The translations under genes were made by a program, and so were the position numbers. Positions 44,515 to 52,839 of a DNA stretch of 64,000 bases are shown piece by piece. Each line of letters begins with the position of its first letter. Positions within the stretch are counted from its first letter, which is position 1. The DNA is from Tichowtungia aerotolerans. Lineage in GTDB: Bacteria > Verrucomicrobiota > Kiritimatiellia > Kiritimatiellales > Tichowtungiaceae. A model generated the notes under the pieces. That model was not told where the DNA came from. It did not search any database and saw nothing but the letters and a program-made list of their open reading frames with translations. The DNA lies in assembly GCF_009905215.1 (NCBI RefSeq), contig NZ_CP047593.1, forward strand, positions 1,616,900 to 1,680,899, given 5' to 3'.

Positions 44515-45159
44515 TCAGTTGCTTTCCGTTTTGCTGTGTTTTGTGTTCAGTGTCTCGGAGATAATCTGTCCGCACATGCGGTCCAGATAGATGGCCTGTT
44601 CCAGTACGGTCGGAACGTTGGCCGGCCGCAGTTTTTCTGAGGAATCCTTCGGCAGGCTTCCCGCCAGTATTGTGTAGCGCCTGCTGACTTCAGTGATGCG
44701 TCGGCGAATAACGCTGGCCTGCTTGGAAACCGTGCTGCTCCAGCTGACTTCGCCGTTGGACCAGATCAGCTGGCTGAGATCCCATGTAACCGACGCGCCA
44801 TAGTTTATTCGATCACGGTAGTCGCCGTTTACGGCGTGGATTCCGTCTGTAGCTATTAGATTGTTGTCTTTAACTGTTTCGCTGAAGTCTTCGATGAAGC
44901 CGTATTGAGGTACGGTGCCTTCGGCGATGGATCCGCTTACCCTGAATCGGGGCAGCAGTGCGGCCCGCCGGGTCCGTTTGCGGAGTGCTTCCAGATTGCT
45001 CTGATTCAGGTCGATCCGGTCCAGCGCCGCCTGAATGACTGACTGGATGTGCGGAAGGTCTTCCCGGGTCAGGGACAGATAATCGGCGGTTTCCACTGCG
45101 TACGCAGTGCCGGAAAGAATGGCAATTGCGATGGTAATGCTGAGTTTAAAATGTTTCAT
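44515..45159 (-). CDS. Small exported protein, paralogue of the next gene; TolC-like signature
   Basis: A 214-residue exported protein with signal peptide 1-21 (GTAYA). Family unknown to me. It resembles the neighbour at 45163-45960: both open with a signal peptide and DYLSLTREDLPHIQSVIQAA or EYLKLNRKNVPNAQTIIAA, both have an R-K/R-A-x-L-x-P-x-x segment after a helix, a VPQY/VPHY string, and a WDLSQLIWSNGEVS or WNLENLIMNPYEVS segment. That last pattern is like a strand-turn region of TolC-type outer-membrane proteins, so these may be periplasmic or outer-membrane proteins with a partial TolC-like fold. The gene is three bases after its neighbour, so they form one unit. Confidence 0.75.
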   Translation of the reverse strand: MKHFKLSITIAIAILSGTAYAVETADYLSLTREDLPHIQSVIQAALDRIDLNQSNLEALRKRTRRAALLPRFRVSGSIAEGTVPQYGFIEDFSETVKDNNLIATDGIHAVNGDYRDRINYGASVTWDLSQLIWSNGEVSWSSTVSKQASVIRRRITEVSRRYTILAGSLPKDSSEKLRPANVPTVLEQAIYLDRMCGQIISETLNTKHSKTESN

Positions 45160-45162
45160 GGG

Positions 45163-45960
45163 TTATTCCTCTTCTCCGATTTTTTCAACGGTATCGTCCT
45201 GTCCGTCCGACACCTCCAGGATTTTGCCGGTCTCAAGATTTGTTTTTATCTGCTGAATCTCCTTTTCGAGGGCGGGACCGTTTCCGGTGACGACCGGAGC
45301 AGGAGCTTCTGTTTCCATGAGGAATTCCGTGATTGCTCCACCGCTCATCGCGTCCAGAATTCCCGCCTTTTCAACCACCTTCAGGGCTGCCGCGGTCGAG
45401 AGTTTGGTGTCCGCGTGTTCGGGCAGGGCCCGCCACAGTTCGGCGTAGTGTTTGGCAATGTCGTTGACCAGAAAGTGAACCTGGTCCTCCTGGGTTACTT
45501 TGGCGGTTTCAATGGAGACCTCGTAGGGATTCATGATCAGGTTTTCGAGGTTCCATTCGAGGTAGGCATCGTAAGTGGTCACGTTGTCGAAACCGGTGGC
45601 GGTGAATCGGCTGCTTTGTTGGTTATATGATGGATCACCATATGATGGTGAGTTCGGATTTGTGTCGTATCCGGTCCGGTATGAATATTGGTCCACCTTG
45701 TCGTAGTGCGGCACGCTGTTTTCGGAGAGTGAGTACCCGATTTTCGCGATCGGCATCAGGGCCGACAGGCGGGCCTTCCTGTGCTGAGTTTCCGAGCTGA
45801 TTGTGTCGAACCGGAGATTCTTTTCGCAGGCAGCAATAATGGTCTGTGCATTCGGTACATTTTTTCGGTTCAGTTTCAGGTATTCAACCTGCTCCGATGC
45901 GGCGGCCAGCAGGGATATTCCGCACAGTGCAATGATACACCGGATAGAGTGTATTTTCAT
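45163..45960 (-). CDS. Exported protein, paralogue of the preceding entry
   Basis: A 265-residue exported protein with a signal peptide (1-21, SLLAAAS). It shares the N-terminal YLKLNRKNVPN region, the RKARLSALMPIAKI segment, and WNLENLIMNPYEVSIETAK with the 214-residue protein just downstream, then adds an acidic C-terminal tail (KILEVSDGQDD...GEEE). The stretch before WNLE holds many Tyr, Asn and Ser residues. Function unknown; an outer-membrane TolC-like role is possible. AAGGAGAG stands before the ATG. It lies 36 bases after the SSS symporter stop and may belong to the same transcript. The pair probably arose by tandem duplication. Confidence 0.78.
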   Translation of the reverse strand: MKIHSIRCIIALCGISLLAAASEQVEYLKLNRKNVPNAQTIIAACEKNLRFDTISSETQHRKARLSALMPIAKIGYSLSENSVPHYDKVDQYSYRTGYDTNPNSPSYGDPSYNQQSSRFTATGFDNVTTYDAYLEWNLENLIMNPYEVSIETAKVTQEDQVHFLVNDIAKHYAELWRALPEHADTKLSTAAALKVVEKAGILDAMSGGAITEFLMETEAPAPVVTGNGPALEKEIQQIKTNLETGKILEVSDGQDDTVEKIGEEE

Positions 45961-45996
45961 GGTCTCTCCTTGGTTAGATGTTTTCTGAAAGCAGAT

Positions 45997-47520
45997 TTAT
46001 TTGTTGGTCATTTTCCGGGTCAGGGCTGCCGCAGAGAATGAGACGAGGAACATGACGAGATTGCCGATGATCATGGTGTAATAAAGTTCGAAGGGAATGT
46101 TCATGGATTCCGGCAGCACGCCGCTCTTTGCCAAAATGGTCCAGAGGGTGAACAGGACGGTGCAGGTAATTCCAATCCATACACAACGGGCATCGCCGAT
46201 TTTTGTGAAGAAACCCAGCGCATAGATCCCGAAGAGCCCGCCGGCGACAATGGAACTGAGGATGGTTCCGGCATCCTGCAGGGTTTGGGTTTCGCTTCCG
46301 GCCAGAACGATGGCACCGGCGATCATGAGGGTGCTGGTGGCGACTCCGGCGATCTTGGCCATTGTGAGGCAGCGACGGTCGTCGGCGGTCTTGTTGAAGT
46401 AGCGTTTATAGAGGTCGACAACGCTGATCGTTGAAATGGAGTTGATGCTGGAGGAGAGGGAGCTCATCGCCGCGGCCAGGGCGGCGGAGATGACGAGGCC
46501 TTTGATTCCGATCGGAACGTATTTCATGATGAAAAACGGAAGCACCTGTTCGGCTTCGCGGGTTCCGTTCAGCATTTCTGCCGCTTCGGTGGATGGGAAC
46601 ACCTGAAAGAAGACGAACAGCGCGGTTCCGAGCAGCATGTAGAAGGCCCAGATCGGAAGGCTGGACAGGACGCAGACGAGCATGGCCTGTCGTGCGTGCG
46701 TGGTGCTTTTGGCGGCGGCGTAGCGCTGGATGGTGCACTGGTTGCCGGAGTATTCGGTGAGCCATCCGGTGAGGCCGAGGAAGAACAGCATCGCTCCGGT
46801 TTTTTCGGTCAGCGAGAGGCCCCAGCCGATCGGGCGGGCCTGCCCGTCGATGACGTCGTTAAAGCTGAATTTTCCGGCGGCGATTCCGTCATGGAAGATC
46901 TGCCCGAGTCCGCCGGGGAGGGTGTTCGCGATGATGACCAGGCAGGCGACGCCGCCGAGGAACAGAATGATGGTCTGGCAGACGTCGGTCCAGATCACCG
47001 CATCGAATCCGCCGGCGATGGTGTACCCGGAAACGAGGAGGCCGGAGATGACAATGCTCCAGTAGATATTCAGACCGGTCATTTCGAAGATCAGCAGGGA
47101 GACCAGATAGAGGATGATGCTGACGCGAACGAGCTGTCCGATGATGAAGCACACCGCGGCATAGCCGCGGATCGACGGGCCGAAGCGGTCTTCGAGAAAC
47201 TCGTAGGCGGACGTGACCCGGTTGCGGCGGAAGTACGGCAGGAACAGGTAGGCGGACATCAGAACCGCAACGGGCAGGGCCAGGTTGGGGATGAAGCGGA
47301 TCCAGGATGTTTTGAAGGCGTCAGCCGGATAAGCCAGAAACGTTACGGAGCTGATGCTGGTTCCGACCAGGGAGAGGCCGATGGCCCATCCCGAGAAGGA
47401 TCGTCCGCCCAGAAAGTACTCTTCTGTGTTTTTATTTCGTTTGGAAAAGTAATAGCCAATAAAGGCCATGACGCCGAAGTAAATGGCAATGACGATGATA
47501 TCAACGGGATGGATGCTCAT
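45997..47520 (-). CDS. SSS-family sodium:solute symporter
   Basis: A 507-residue inner-membrane symporter of the sodium:solute symporter family with about 13 membrane segments. Typical strings include NTEEYFLGGRSFSGWAIGLSLVGTSIS (near residue 29, first part), TAGGFDAVIWTD-like GYTIAGGFDAVIWTDV, and AAAMSSLSSSINS, which contributes to the Na+ site. The substrate is probably a sugar, sugar acid or sialic-acid-like compound, given the DapA-family gene 17 bases upstream. I chose ATG 47520 (AAAGGAA upstream) because the longer reading from 47655 runs into the DapA gene and has no membrane-protein character. It is part of the GH106-DapA-SSS unit. Confidence 0.9.
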   Translation of the reverse strand: MSIHPVDIIVIAIYFGVMAFIGYYFSKRNKNTEEYFLGGRSFSGWAIGLSLVGTSISSVTFLAYPADAFKTSWIRFIPNLALPVAVLMSAYLFLPYFRRNRVTSAYEFLEDRFGPSIRGYAAVCFIIGQLVRVSIILYLVSLLIFEMTGLNIYWSIVISGLLVSGYTIAGGFDAVIWTDVCQTIILFLGGVACLVIIANTLPGGLGQIFHDGIAAGKFSFNDVIDGQARPIGWGLSLTEKTGAMLFFLGLTGWLTEYSGNQCTIQRYAAAKSTTHARQAMLVCVLSSLPIWAFYMLLGTALFVFFQVFPSTEAAEMLNGTREAEQVLPFFIMKYVPIGIKGLVISAALAAAMSSLSSSINSISTISVVDLYKRYFNKTADDRRCLTMAKIAGVATSTLMIAGAIVLAGSETQTLQDAGTILSSIVAGGLFGIYALGFFTKIGDARCVWIGITCTVLFTLWTILAKSGVLPESMNIPFELYYTMIIGNLVMFLVSFSAAALTRKMTNK

Positions 47521-47537
47521 AGTGTTCCTTTTCCGGG

Positions 47538-48440
47538 TTAGAGAAGTCCGAGATCGAGAAGGTGTTTGCGGACTTCCTCCCGCTCTTTCTCGCGGAAGTG
47601 ATGGAACGGTTCGGAGATGAAATCGTTGCAGATTCCCATCAGGCTGAGGGCGCATTTGACACCTTTGAGGAAGCTGGAGCCGTATTTGCCCACGCAGTAA
47701 ATGGTGGAACTGATTTTGATAATTTGTCTGTGCAGTTCAGCGACCGTATCGAGGTCTTTGTTTTTACAGGCCTGATAGAGCGAAACATAGAGCGATGGGA
47801 AGAAGTTGGCTCCGCCGCAGACGCCGCCGTTGCCGCCCAGCAGGACGCTTTCGGCCAGCAGTTCTTCCGGTCCGGTGAAGAGGGCGAAGTCCGGGTGATT
47901 GCGCAGGGTGTATTTCAGTTTGTGGAAATACATCATGTTTGCGGAGCTGTCTTTAAGCCCGGCGATTTTCGGGTTGTCGGCCAGTTGAAGAACGGTTTCC
48001 GGTTCAAAGGTTGTTTTGGTGAGGCCGGGCATGTTGTAGAGGTAGAGCGGAAGCGGCAGTTGGCCGGTTATGTGGTTGATATATTCAATCAGCTCCTGCT
48101 GGCTGGTGGTGAAATAATAGGGCGGCGCCAGCACCACGGAGTCCGCTCCGTGCTCGCTGGCGGCGTTGGCGATGGTCAGCGATTCTTCGAATGAGGTGTC
48201 GGTGATGCCGACCTGGATTTTCACGCGGTCGGCAACGAGGCGGGCGGTTCTTTCGATGAGTTCCAGCCGCAGTTTATAGCTCAGCGCCGGCGCTTCGCCG
48301 GTGCTCCCCAGAATGAAGACGGCGTCGACGCCGTTTCCGATGACGTGTTCGATGAGGCGTTCAAGCCCTTCTGTATCGAGGGTGTTGCGATCCTGCAGCG
48401 GCGTGACCAGCGGGACAATGATTCCGTTTAAGTTGCTCAT
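47538..48440 (-). CDS. DapA/NanA-family aldolase or lyase
   Basis: A 300-residue (beta/alpha)8 enzyme of the dihydrodipicolinate synthase / N-acetylneuraminate lyase family. K163 in GLKDSS is the Schiff-base lysine and Y135 in YLYNMP the partner tyrosine, with the usual 28-residue spacing. GSTGE (44-48) is the carboxylate-binding motif. Members act in lysine synthesis, sialic acid breakdown or cleavage of 2-keto-3-deoxy sugar acids. Next to a GH106-like rhamnosidase and an SSS symporter, a 2-keto-3-deoxy-rhamnonate or related sugar-acid aldolase is a reasonable guess, but a rhamnose dehydrogenase or dehydratase is not visible here. I chose ATG 48440 (AAAGGA upstream). Confidence 0.87.
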   Translation of the reverse strand: MSNLNGIIVPLVTPLQDRNTLDTEGLERLIEHVIGNGVDAVFILGSTGEAPALSYKLRLELIERTARLVADRVKIQVGITDTSFEESLTIANAASEHGADSVVLAPPYYFTTSQQELIEYINHITGQLPLPLYLYNMPGLTKTTFEPETVLQLADNPKIAGLKDSSANMMYFHKLKYTLRNHPDFALFTGPEELLAESVLLGGNGGVCGGANFFPSLYVSLYQACKNKDLDTVAELHRQIIKISSTIYCVGKYGSSFLKGVKCALSLMGICNDFISEPFHHFREKEREEVRKHLLDLGLL

Positions 48441-48444
48441 AAAT

Positions 48445-51400
48445 TTAGTTCCTTTCATTATTAAAAAAATGAACGTCCGGCGCTTCCGTAATGCCAAACG
48501 GGATTAAGGTGTATTCATTCGATGGGCTGAATTCAGGACAGGTGTAGTCGCGGGGATCGGTCCAGCCCTCTCCGCGGAACGGCGTCGCGCAGTGAAACGG
48601 CCCAAAAAGATTTCTGGCGGTGGAGGACAGCGTGATTTCGATCCGGTTTTCTCCGTCGGTCAAACGGTTTCCGAGTTCCAGCGTGTACGGCTTGAATGCA
48701 ATGTCGCCGGCCGGTTCGCCATTGATTTTTATGGAGCAGGCTGCTCCATCCCATTGCGGGAGTGAGAGGACCGCTTTGTCATGCGACGGCGCTGTCAGCG
48801 TGTAGCAGTACGTTGCGGAGCCGCAGAAGAACGGATTGCCCGATGCGGTCAGGTCGGCATGGGCCGGCAGGACGGACGGGGCGCTGATCCGCGCTTCGCT
48901 CTCTTCGAGAGTTACGTTGAAATCACCCAGCAGGCAGATGTTTTCCAGCCCATCGGATTTGCGGTAGTCGATGTTCATTTCAATCGTGTTCAACCCCTCT
49001 GTCAGGCAGCCGGTGTCTACAGGAACGGTTTTCAGGGAATGATCCATCAGGGAGCCGTCGGGGTTGCCGGTAAGCGGGACGGAGTTGATCCGGATGTCGA
49101 ACCGCTCCGGGGTTTCCATCGCCAGATGAAGCGTTTCCGGAATGGTGTCAAACCGGACCTGAAAACGAAGGGTCACCGGGATGCTTTGGGGGCCGTGCCA
49201 GTCCGGGTCGGCCCAGGGCTGGCGCATGTTGAAGCGGCGGCGGGCCCATCCCATCCGGGAGCGGATTTCGATGTCCGCGTTATAGAGATACTCTTTTTTC
49301 CAAGGCTGGGAATCGATGCAGATATCAGCTGCGTCCAGGACGAGAATGTTGGCGTTGTCGCGCTCAATCGAAACCAGCTTGCAGCTTTCGGCGCCGGACG
49401 GGATGGGCCGGGGCCGTTCCGGAACGTCCGCTTCGCCGGGGGTGATTCGGAACAGTTTGAGTTCGAGCGGTTCGAGGTCGACCGGGATGGAGATGCTGTC
49501 GCTGTTTGTGTCGGCAGGAACCGGGTGCTGTTCTCCGGTGAACGGGTCGGCTTCAAAAACCGCGGCAGCAGAGTGAGAACAGGGCAGGGAGATGCGGATG
49601 TTCTGCAATTTCCGGTTCCGGTCGGTGTTGTGCACAACAAGGTATGAGTTTTCGTCGTCGTCCCGGCAGCTGCACAGCAGGCTTTCGGCAGGCTGGTCGG
49701 AGGTGACGGTGATCGCTTTGAACTCCGAAAGGGCCGGGATGATTTCCCCTTTTGTGTGGGCCGTACAGGTGCAGCGCCCGGCCAGCTCTTCGGGCAGGAC
49801 GGACGGTTCGCCCTGGACATGCGTCGGGATACGACCGGTGAAAATCACGGTTCCGCCCTGGTCGCGGAATTCCTGCAGAAGGTTCTGGGTGCTTTCGCGC
49901 AGGGTGAGCAGGTCGGGCACGATGACGCAGTGGTAGGATGCCTGTGCGATCTCAAATGCGGTTCCGTTGACCTTCCCTCGGCGGGCAATGATTTCTTCAT
50001 CGCCGTAATCGAAGTCCATCTGCTCTTCCAGCAGCCACTGCAGGAGCTGTTCATAGGCGGTTTCCACCGGCTTGTACTCTTCGGTTTCAGTCCAGTCCGC
50101 TTTGATGTGCTGCCACATGGTTTCGTTGGGATGCAGGACGAGAATTTTCCGGAGGGGCTGTCCGAGGGAGATAAACGCATTGATTCGTGCGTAGTAGTCT
50201 TCGATCCGGGCGAACGTTTTTTTCCACGGGACATGGAAGTAAGAAGGCGGGAAGTCCCTTTTGCCGTCGTTGGCGGTCGTGTAGGCAAAGCAGCTTTGGC
50301 AGCGGCAGTTGACGCCCAGCACGGCCTGCCAGTCGCCGAGTCGCTTCATGTCTTCCGGCGTAAATTCCCAGCCGCAGCAGGCGTAGGTTTCGGATAGAAT
50401 ATGTGTTTTTCGGAACTGGTTGGCGACCGAGGCGCACTGTTTGACGCTGTCATATTCGTTCCGCCCGTCTGTGAAAACGGCGGTTGTGCTGAGAATGTCG
50501 ACACCGGGCATCTGCATGTGTTCCATATAGCGCAGCATGGAGCCGACATAGGATGCCATTTTGTTGAGCGGGGATTCCCAGAAAATGTGTCCGGTATCAA
50601 TCAGTCCGTGTTCTTTGGCCCAGTCGCTGACCTGTTTTGCATAGGCGTCGGTAAACAGGTGCGTGATGCAGTCGTGGAAATCATGGCGCACCCGGTTGGC
50701 GCACTGCCCGGTTCGGTCAAAGATAACGAGCGGCAGCTGGTCGAGGAGATCATAGCCGTATTTTTCTTCGAAAAAGGCGGGGAGGGCGGTGGTCCACGGG
50801 AGTTCGTATGTTTTGCCTTCTTCCGAGGAATTGTTCTGCACGGAAAAAATGGTGGGGGCCAGGACGGACTCGTGGTGCGGTTCGTCGGTGAACACCGACG
50901 TGATCGGATTGCCGAAATACTGTCCGCAGTGTTCGGCGTATTTTCTGTGCGTGGAGTTGATGAACGCTTTGACCGACTCATGGCTGAGGGTGTCGAGGTA
51001 GGCGCCGCCGTTGTACCAGTCGGTGCAGGGCATTACCAGCAGTTCAAACGCGAGGATCGTGCTGCCTTTTTCCAGGGGTTGGAAAGGTTCAATCCGCTCG
51101 AAGCGTTCGATCTGTCCGTCTGCGAACTGCACGGAGAAAACGGCAATTTGGTTCTCTTTAAACTCAAAGGACTCGGCGGGAACGGCCGTCATGGACAGCC
51201 GTTTTTGGCGGTTCGCGGGATCTTTGGTTACGATTCCGCCGGCGGTGCCGCTCGGCCAGCGGTCTTCGTCGTAAATCCAGAGGGTGAAGTCCTGGGCGAG
51301 CGCTTCTTCACAGATTTCATTGACGAGGTCGAACCACTCTTTTTCGAGGTAGGGGGTGATCAGGCCGGAGCGGGAGTGGACGAGGGCGCCGGAGATTCCC

Positions 51401-51549
51401 ATCTCTTTGAGCTGCTGGATCTGGTTTTTAAGTTCATCCGCGTTGAGATCATGGTTCCATGACCAAAACGGTTTTGCCCGGTTGGTCGGTGACGGAGAGC
51501 GGAAGCTGTCCGAAAATGCCTGTTTAAGATGGTCTGTTGTCGTTTTCAT
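48445..51549 (-). CDS. GH106-like alpha-L-rhamnosidase family protein, cytoplasmic
   Basis: A 1034-residue protein. The start of the barrel reads KPFWSWNHDLNADELKNQI, then GALVHSRSGLITPYL and LWIYDEDRWPSGTAGG, strings typical of GH106 and its close relatives. Further on, SVFTDEPHHE and LSETYACCGWEFT supply acidic residues likely to be catalytic. C-terminal beta-sandwiches (about 730-1010) include a GH2-type sugar-binding domain (INGEPAGDIAFKPY). There is no signal peptide, so it acts on imported oligosaccharides. ATG 51549 is chosen; a TTG 9 bases upstream is in frame. The DapA gene starts four bases after its stop, so they are co-transcribed. A palindrome copy (51070) is read as FQPLEK and a near-copy sits at 49298. 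Rhamnose specificity is inferred. Confidence 0.85.
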   Translation of the reverse strand: MKTTTDHLKQAFSDSFRSPSPTNRAKPFWSWNHDLNADELKNQIQQLKEMGISGALVHSRSGLITPYLEKEWFDLVNEICEEALAQDFTLWIYDEDRWPSGTAGGIVTKDPANRQKRLSMTAVPAESFEFKENQIAVFSVQFADGQIERFERIEPFQPLEKGSTILAFELLVMPCTDWYNGGAYLDTLSHESVKAFINSTHRKYAEHCGQYFGNPITSVFTDEPHHESVLAPTIFSVQNNSSEEGKTYELPWTTALPAFFEEKYGYDLLDQLPLVIFDRTGQCANRVRHDFHDCITHLFTDAYAKQVSDWAKEHGLIDTGHIFWESPLNKMASYVGSMLRYMEHMQMPGVDILSTTAVFTDGRNEYDSVKQCASVANQFRKTHILSETYACCGWEFTPEDMKRLGDWQAVLGVNCRCQSCFAYTTANDGKRDFPPSYFHVPWKKTFARIEDYYARINAFISLGQPLRKILVLHPNETMWQHIKADWTETEEYKPVETAYEQLLQWLLEEQMDFDYGDEEIIARRGKVNGTAFEIAQASYHCVIVPDLLTLRESTQNLLQEFRDQGGTVIFTGRIPTHVQGEPSVLPEELAGRCTCTAHTKGEIIPALSEFKAITVTSDQPAESLLCSCRDDDENSYLVVHNTDRNRKLQNIRISLPCSHSAAAVFEADPFTGEQHPVPADTNSDSISIPVDLEPLELKLFRITPGEADVPERPRPIPSGAESCKLVSIERDNANILVLDAADICIDSQPWKKEYLYNADIEIRSRMGWARRRFNMRQPWADPDWHGPQSIPVTLRFQVRFDTIPETLHLAMETPERFDIRINSVPLTGNPDGSLMDHSLKTVPVDTGCLTEGLNTIEMNIDYRKSDGLENICLLGDFNVTLEESEARISAPSVLPAHADLTASGNPFFCGSATYCYTLTAPSHDKAVLSLPQWDGAACSIKINGEPAGDIAFKPYTLELGNRLTDGENRIEITLSSTARNLFGPFHCATPFRGEGWTDPRDYTCPEFSPSNEYTLIPFGITEAPDVHFFNNERN

Positions 51550-51558
51550 AGTTTGCAA

Positions 51559-51749
51559 AAAGGATTTTTCTAAATGGGACTGTTAGCAATATTCACTCGC
51601 CGGGGCGGATGCAAGTGGAAAATGAATATTTATGATTATTTCCTCTTGTAAAACGGGGGAAATGGTTTCTTTTCCAAAAGGCTTGCATTAACGGATCCGC
51701 AGATGATAAGTATCTGCTAATTCGTTTTTTTTATGAAGGTTGATAGCTA
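51559..51749. promoter_or_regulatory. Divergent promoter region with a candidate LacI operator
   Basis: About 190 bases between the GH106-like unit and the LacI gene. A perfect inverted repeat GCAGAT-7 bases-ATCTGC lies at 51699-51717, with the 8-base palindrome CGGATCCG just before it (51692-51699). Such IRs close to a divergent lacI gene are typical operators. A TTCCAA half-site at 51680 is not a full copy of the dispersed palindrome. Confidence 0.5.
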
Positions 51750-52760
51750 ATGATTACTCTGGAAGAATTTGCGGCCAAAATCGGGGTTTCCGCAGCGACT
51801 GTCTCGTCGGTTTTTAATAACCGCAGCCGGGAACGCCGGATCTCGGAAAAAACGGTCGATTACGTCAATGCGCAATCCAGGAAATACGGTTATCAGCCCA
51901 ATGTGGCCGCCCGGCGCCTGCGGGTGCACAAAGATATGCAGGTTTGCGAGCTGGCTGTTTTGACCGCTTATGAATCTCCTGCCGCAGTTTCGACCAATAT
52001 CGTACATGCTCTCGAGCAGGCTGTCAGCCGCAATTATCCGCACATTACTTCGTTTGTGGAGATTGTGATGTTTCACCGCAACCGGATTAAGGACATTCCC
52101 GGAATTCTGGATGGAAGCCGCTACAACGGCGCGGTGATTACGAATACAGGTTTTGACGATGATCGTTTTTTTGAGGAAAACAATATTTCCTATCCCGTGG
52201 TTTTCCTGGGACGGGATCTTCCGGGATATAACTGCGTAAGTGAGGACGCCCGTCATATCGGCCGGGAAGCGGCCCGTGAACTGCTCGAAGGGAGCCGCTG
52301 CCGCCGACCGGTGGTGCTGGCGCCGCGGGAAGAGCTGCTGACCCAGACAACCAAAGCCCGGGTCGATGGGTTTATGGAACGTTGCGAAGAGGCCGGTGTT
52401 CCCGGTGAAATTCTTTGGGCGGAGGATGTCAGTGTTCCGGCCGGCCTGTCCGCCGTGGGCGGGTTCCTGCCGTCAAAACAGATGGATGGATTGTTTTGTG
52501 TTTCGGATTATTTAGCTGTCGGCGCCTACTCTGCCATAAAAGAAAAAGGGCTTGGGATTGCGTCGGATATTGCGGTGATCGGTGTCGGTGATTTTGCGCT
52601 GGGCGAGTATCTCGACCCTTCGCTGACGGCATTTCTGCGGGTGGATAAAGATGAATGTGCCGCCCGGATGCTGCTGGAACAGCTGTTTGATGCCGATGCG
52701 AGACTGGTATCCCGTGTTTTTAACGCTTCGCTGGTTCCGCGGGCATCCAGCCTTCGCTAG
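51750..52760 (+). CDS. LacI-family transcriptional regulator
   Basis: A 336-residue LacI regulator. The N-terminal helix-turn-helix (TLEEFAAKIGVSAATVSSVF) and hinge helix (YQPNVAARRLR) are complete, and the rest is the sugar-binding domain. The C-terminal string IAVIGVGDFALGEYLDPSLT is the usual ligand-domain region. It diverges from the GH106-DapA-SSS unit and precedes the FG-GAP genes, so it probably controls one or both in response to a sugar such as rhamnose or a derivative. No clear Shine-Dalgarno sequence precedes the ATG, though GAAGG at 51735 is close. The ligand is unknown. Confidence 0.92.
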   Translation: MITLEEFAAKIGVSAATVSSVFNNRSRERRISEKTVDYVNAQSRKYGYQPNVAARRLRVHKDMQVCELAVLTAYESPAAVSTNIVHALEQAVSRNYPHITSFVEIVMFHRNRIKDIPGILDGSRYNGAVITNTGFDDDRFFEENNISYPVVFLGRDLPGYNCVSEDARHIGREAARELLEGSRCRRPVVLAPREELLTQTTKARVDGFMERCEEAGVPGEILWAEDVSVPAGLSAVGGFLPSKQMDGLFCVSDYLAVGAYSAIKEKGLGIASDIAVIGVGDFALGEYLDPSLTAFLRVDKDECAARMLLEQLFDADARLVSRVFNASLVPRASSLR

Positions 52761-52839
52761 TTTTTCGGTAAATGAAATACGGTGGTATTTTTTCAGATTA
52801 GAAAAATCGATTTTGCACTTATTATTGAGGAGATGAAAA

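Noticed and set aside
51680-51694. TTCCAAAAGGCTTGC as another palindrome copy
   Set aside because: Only the left half matches.
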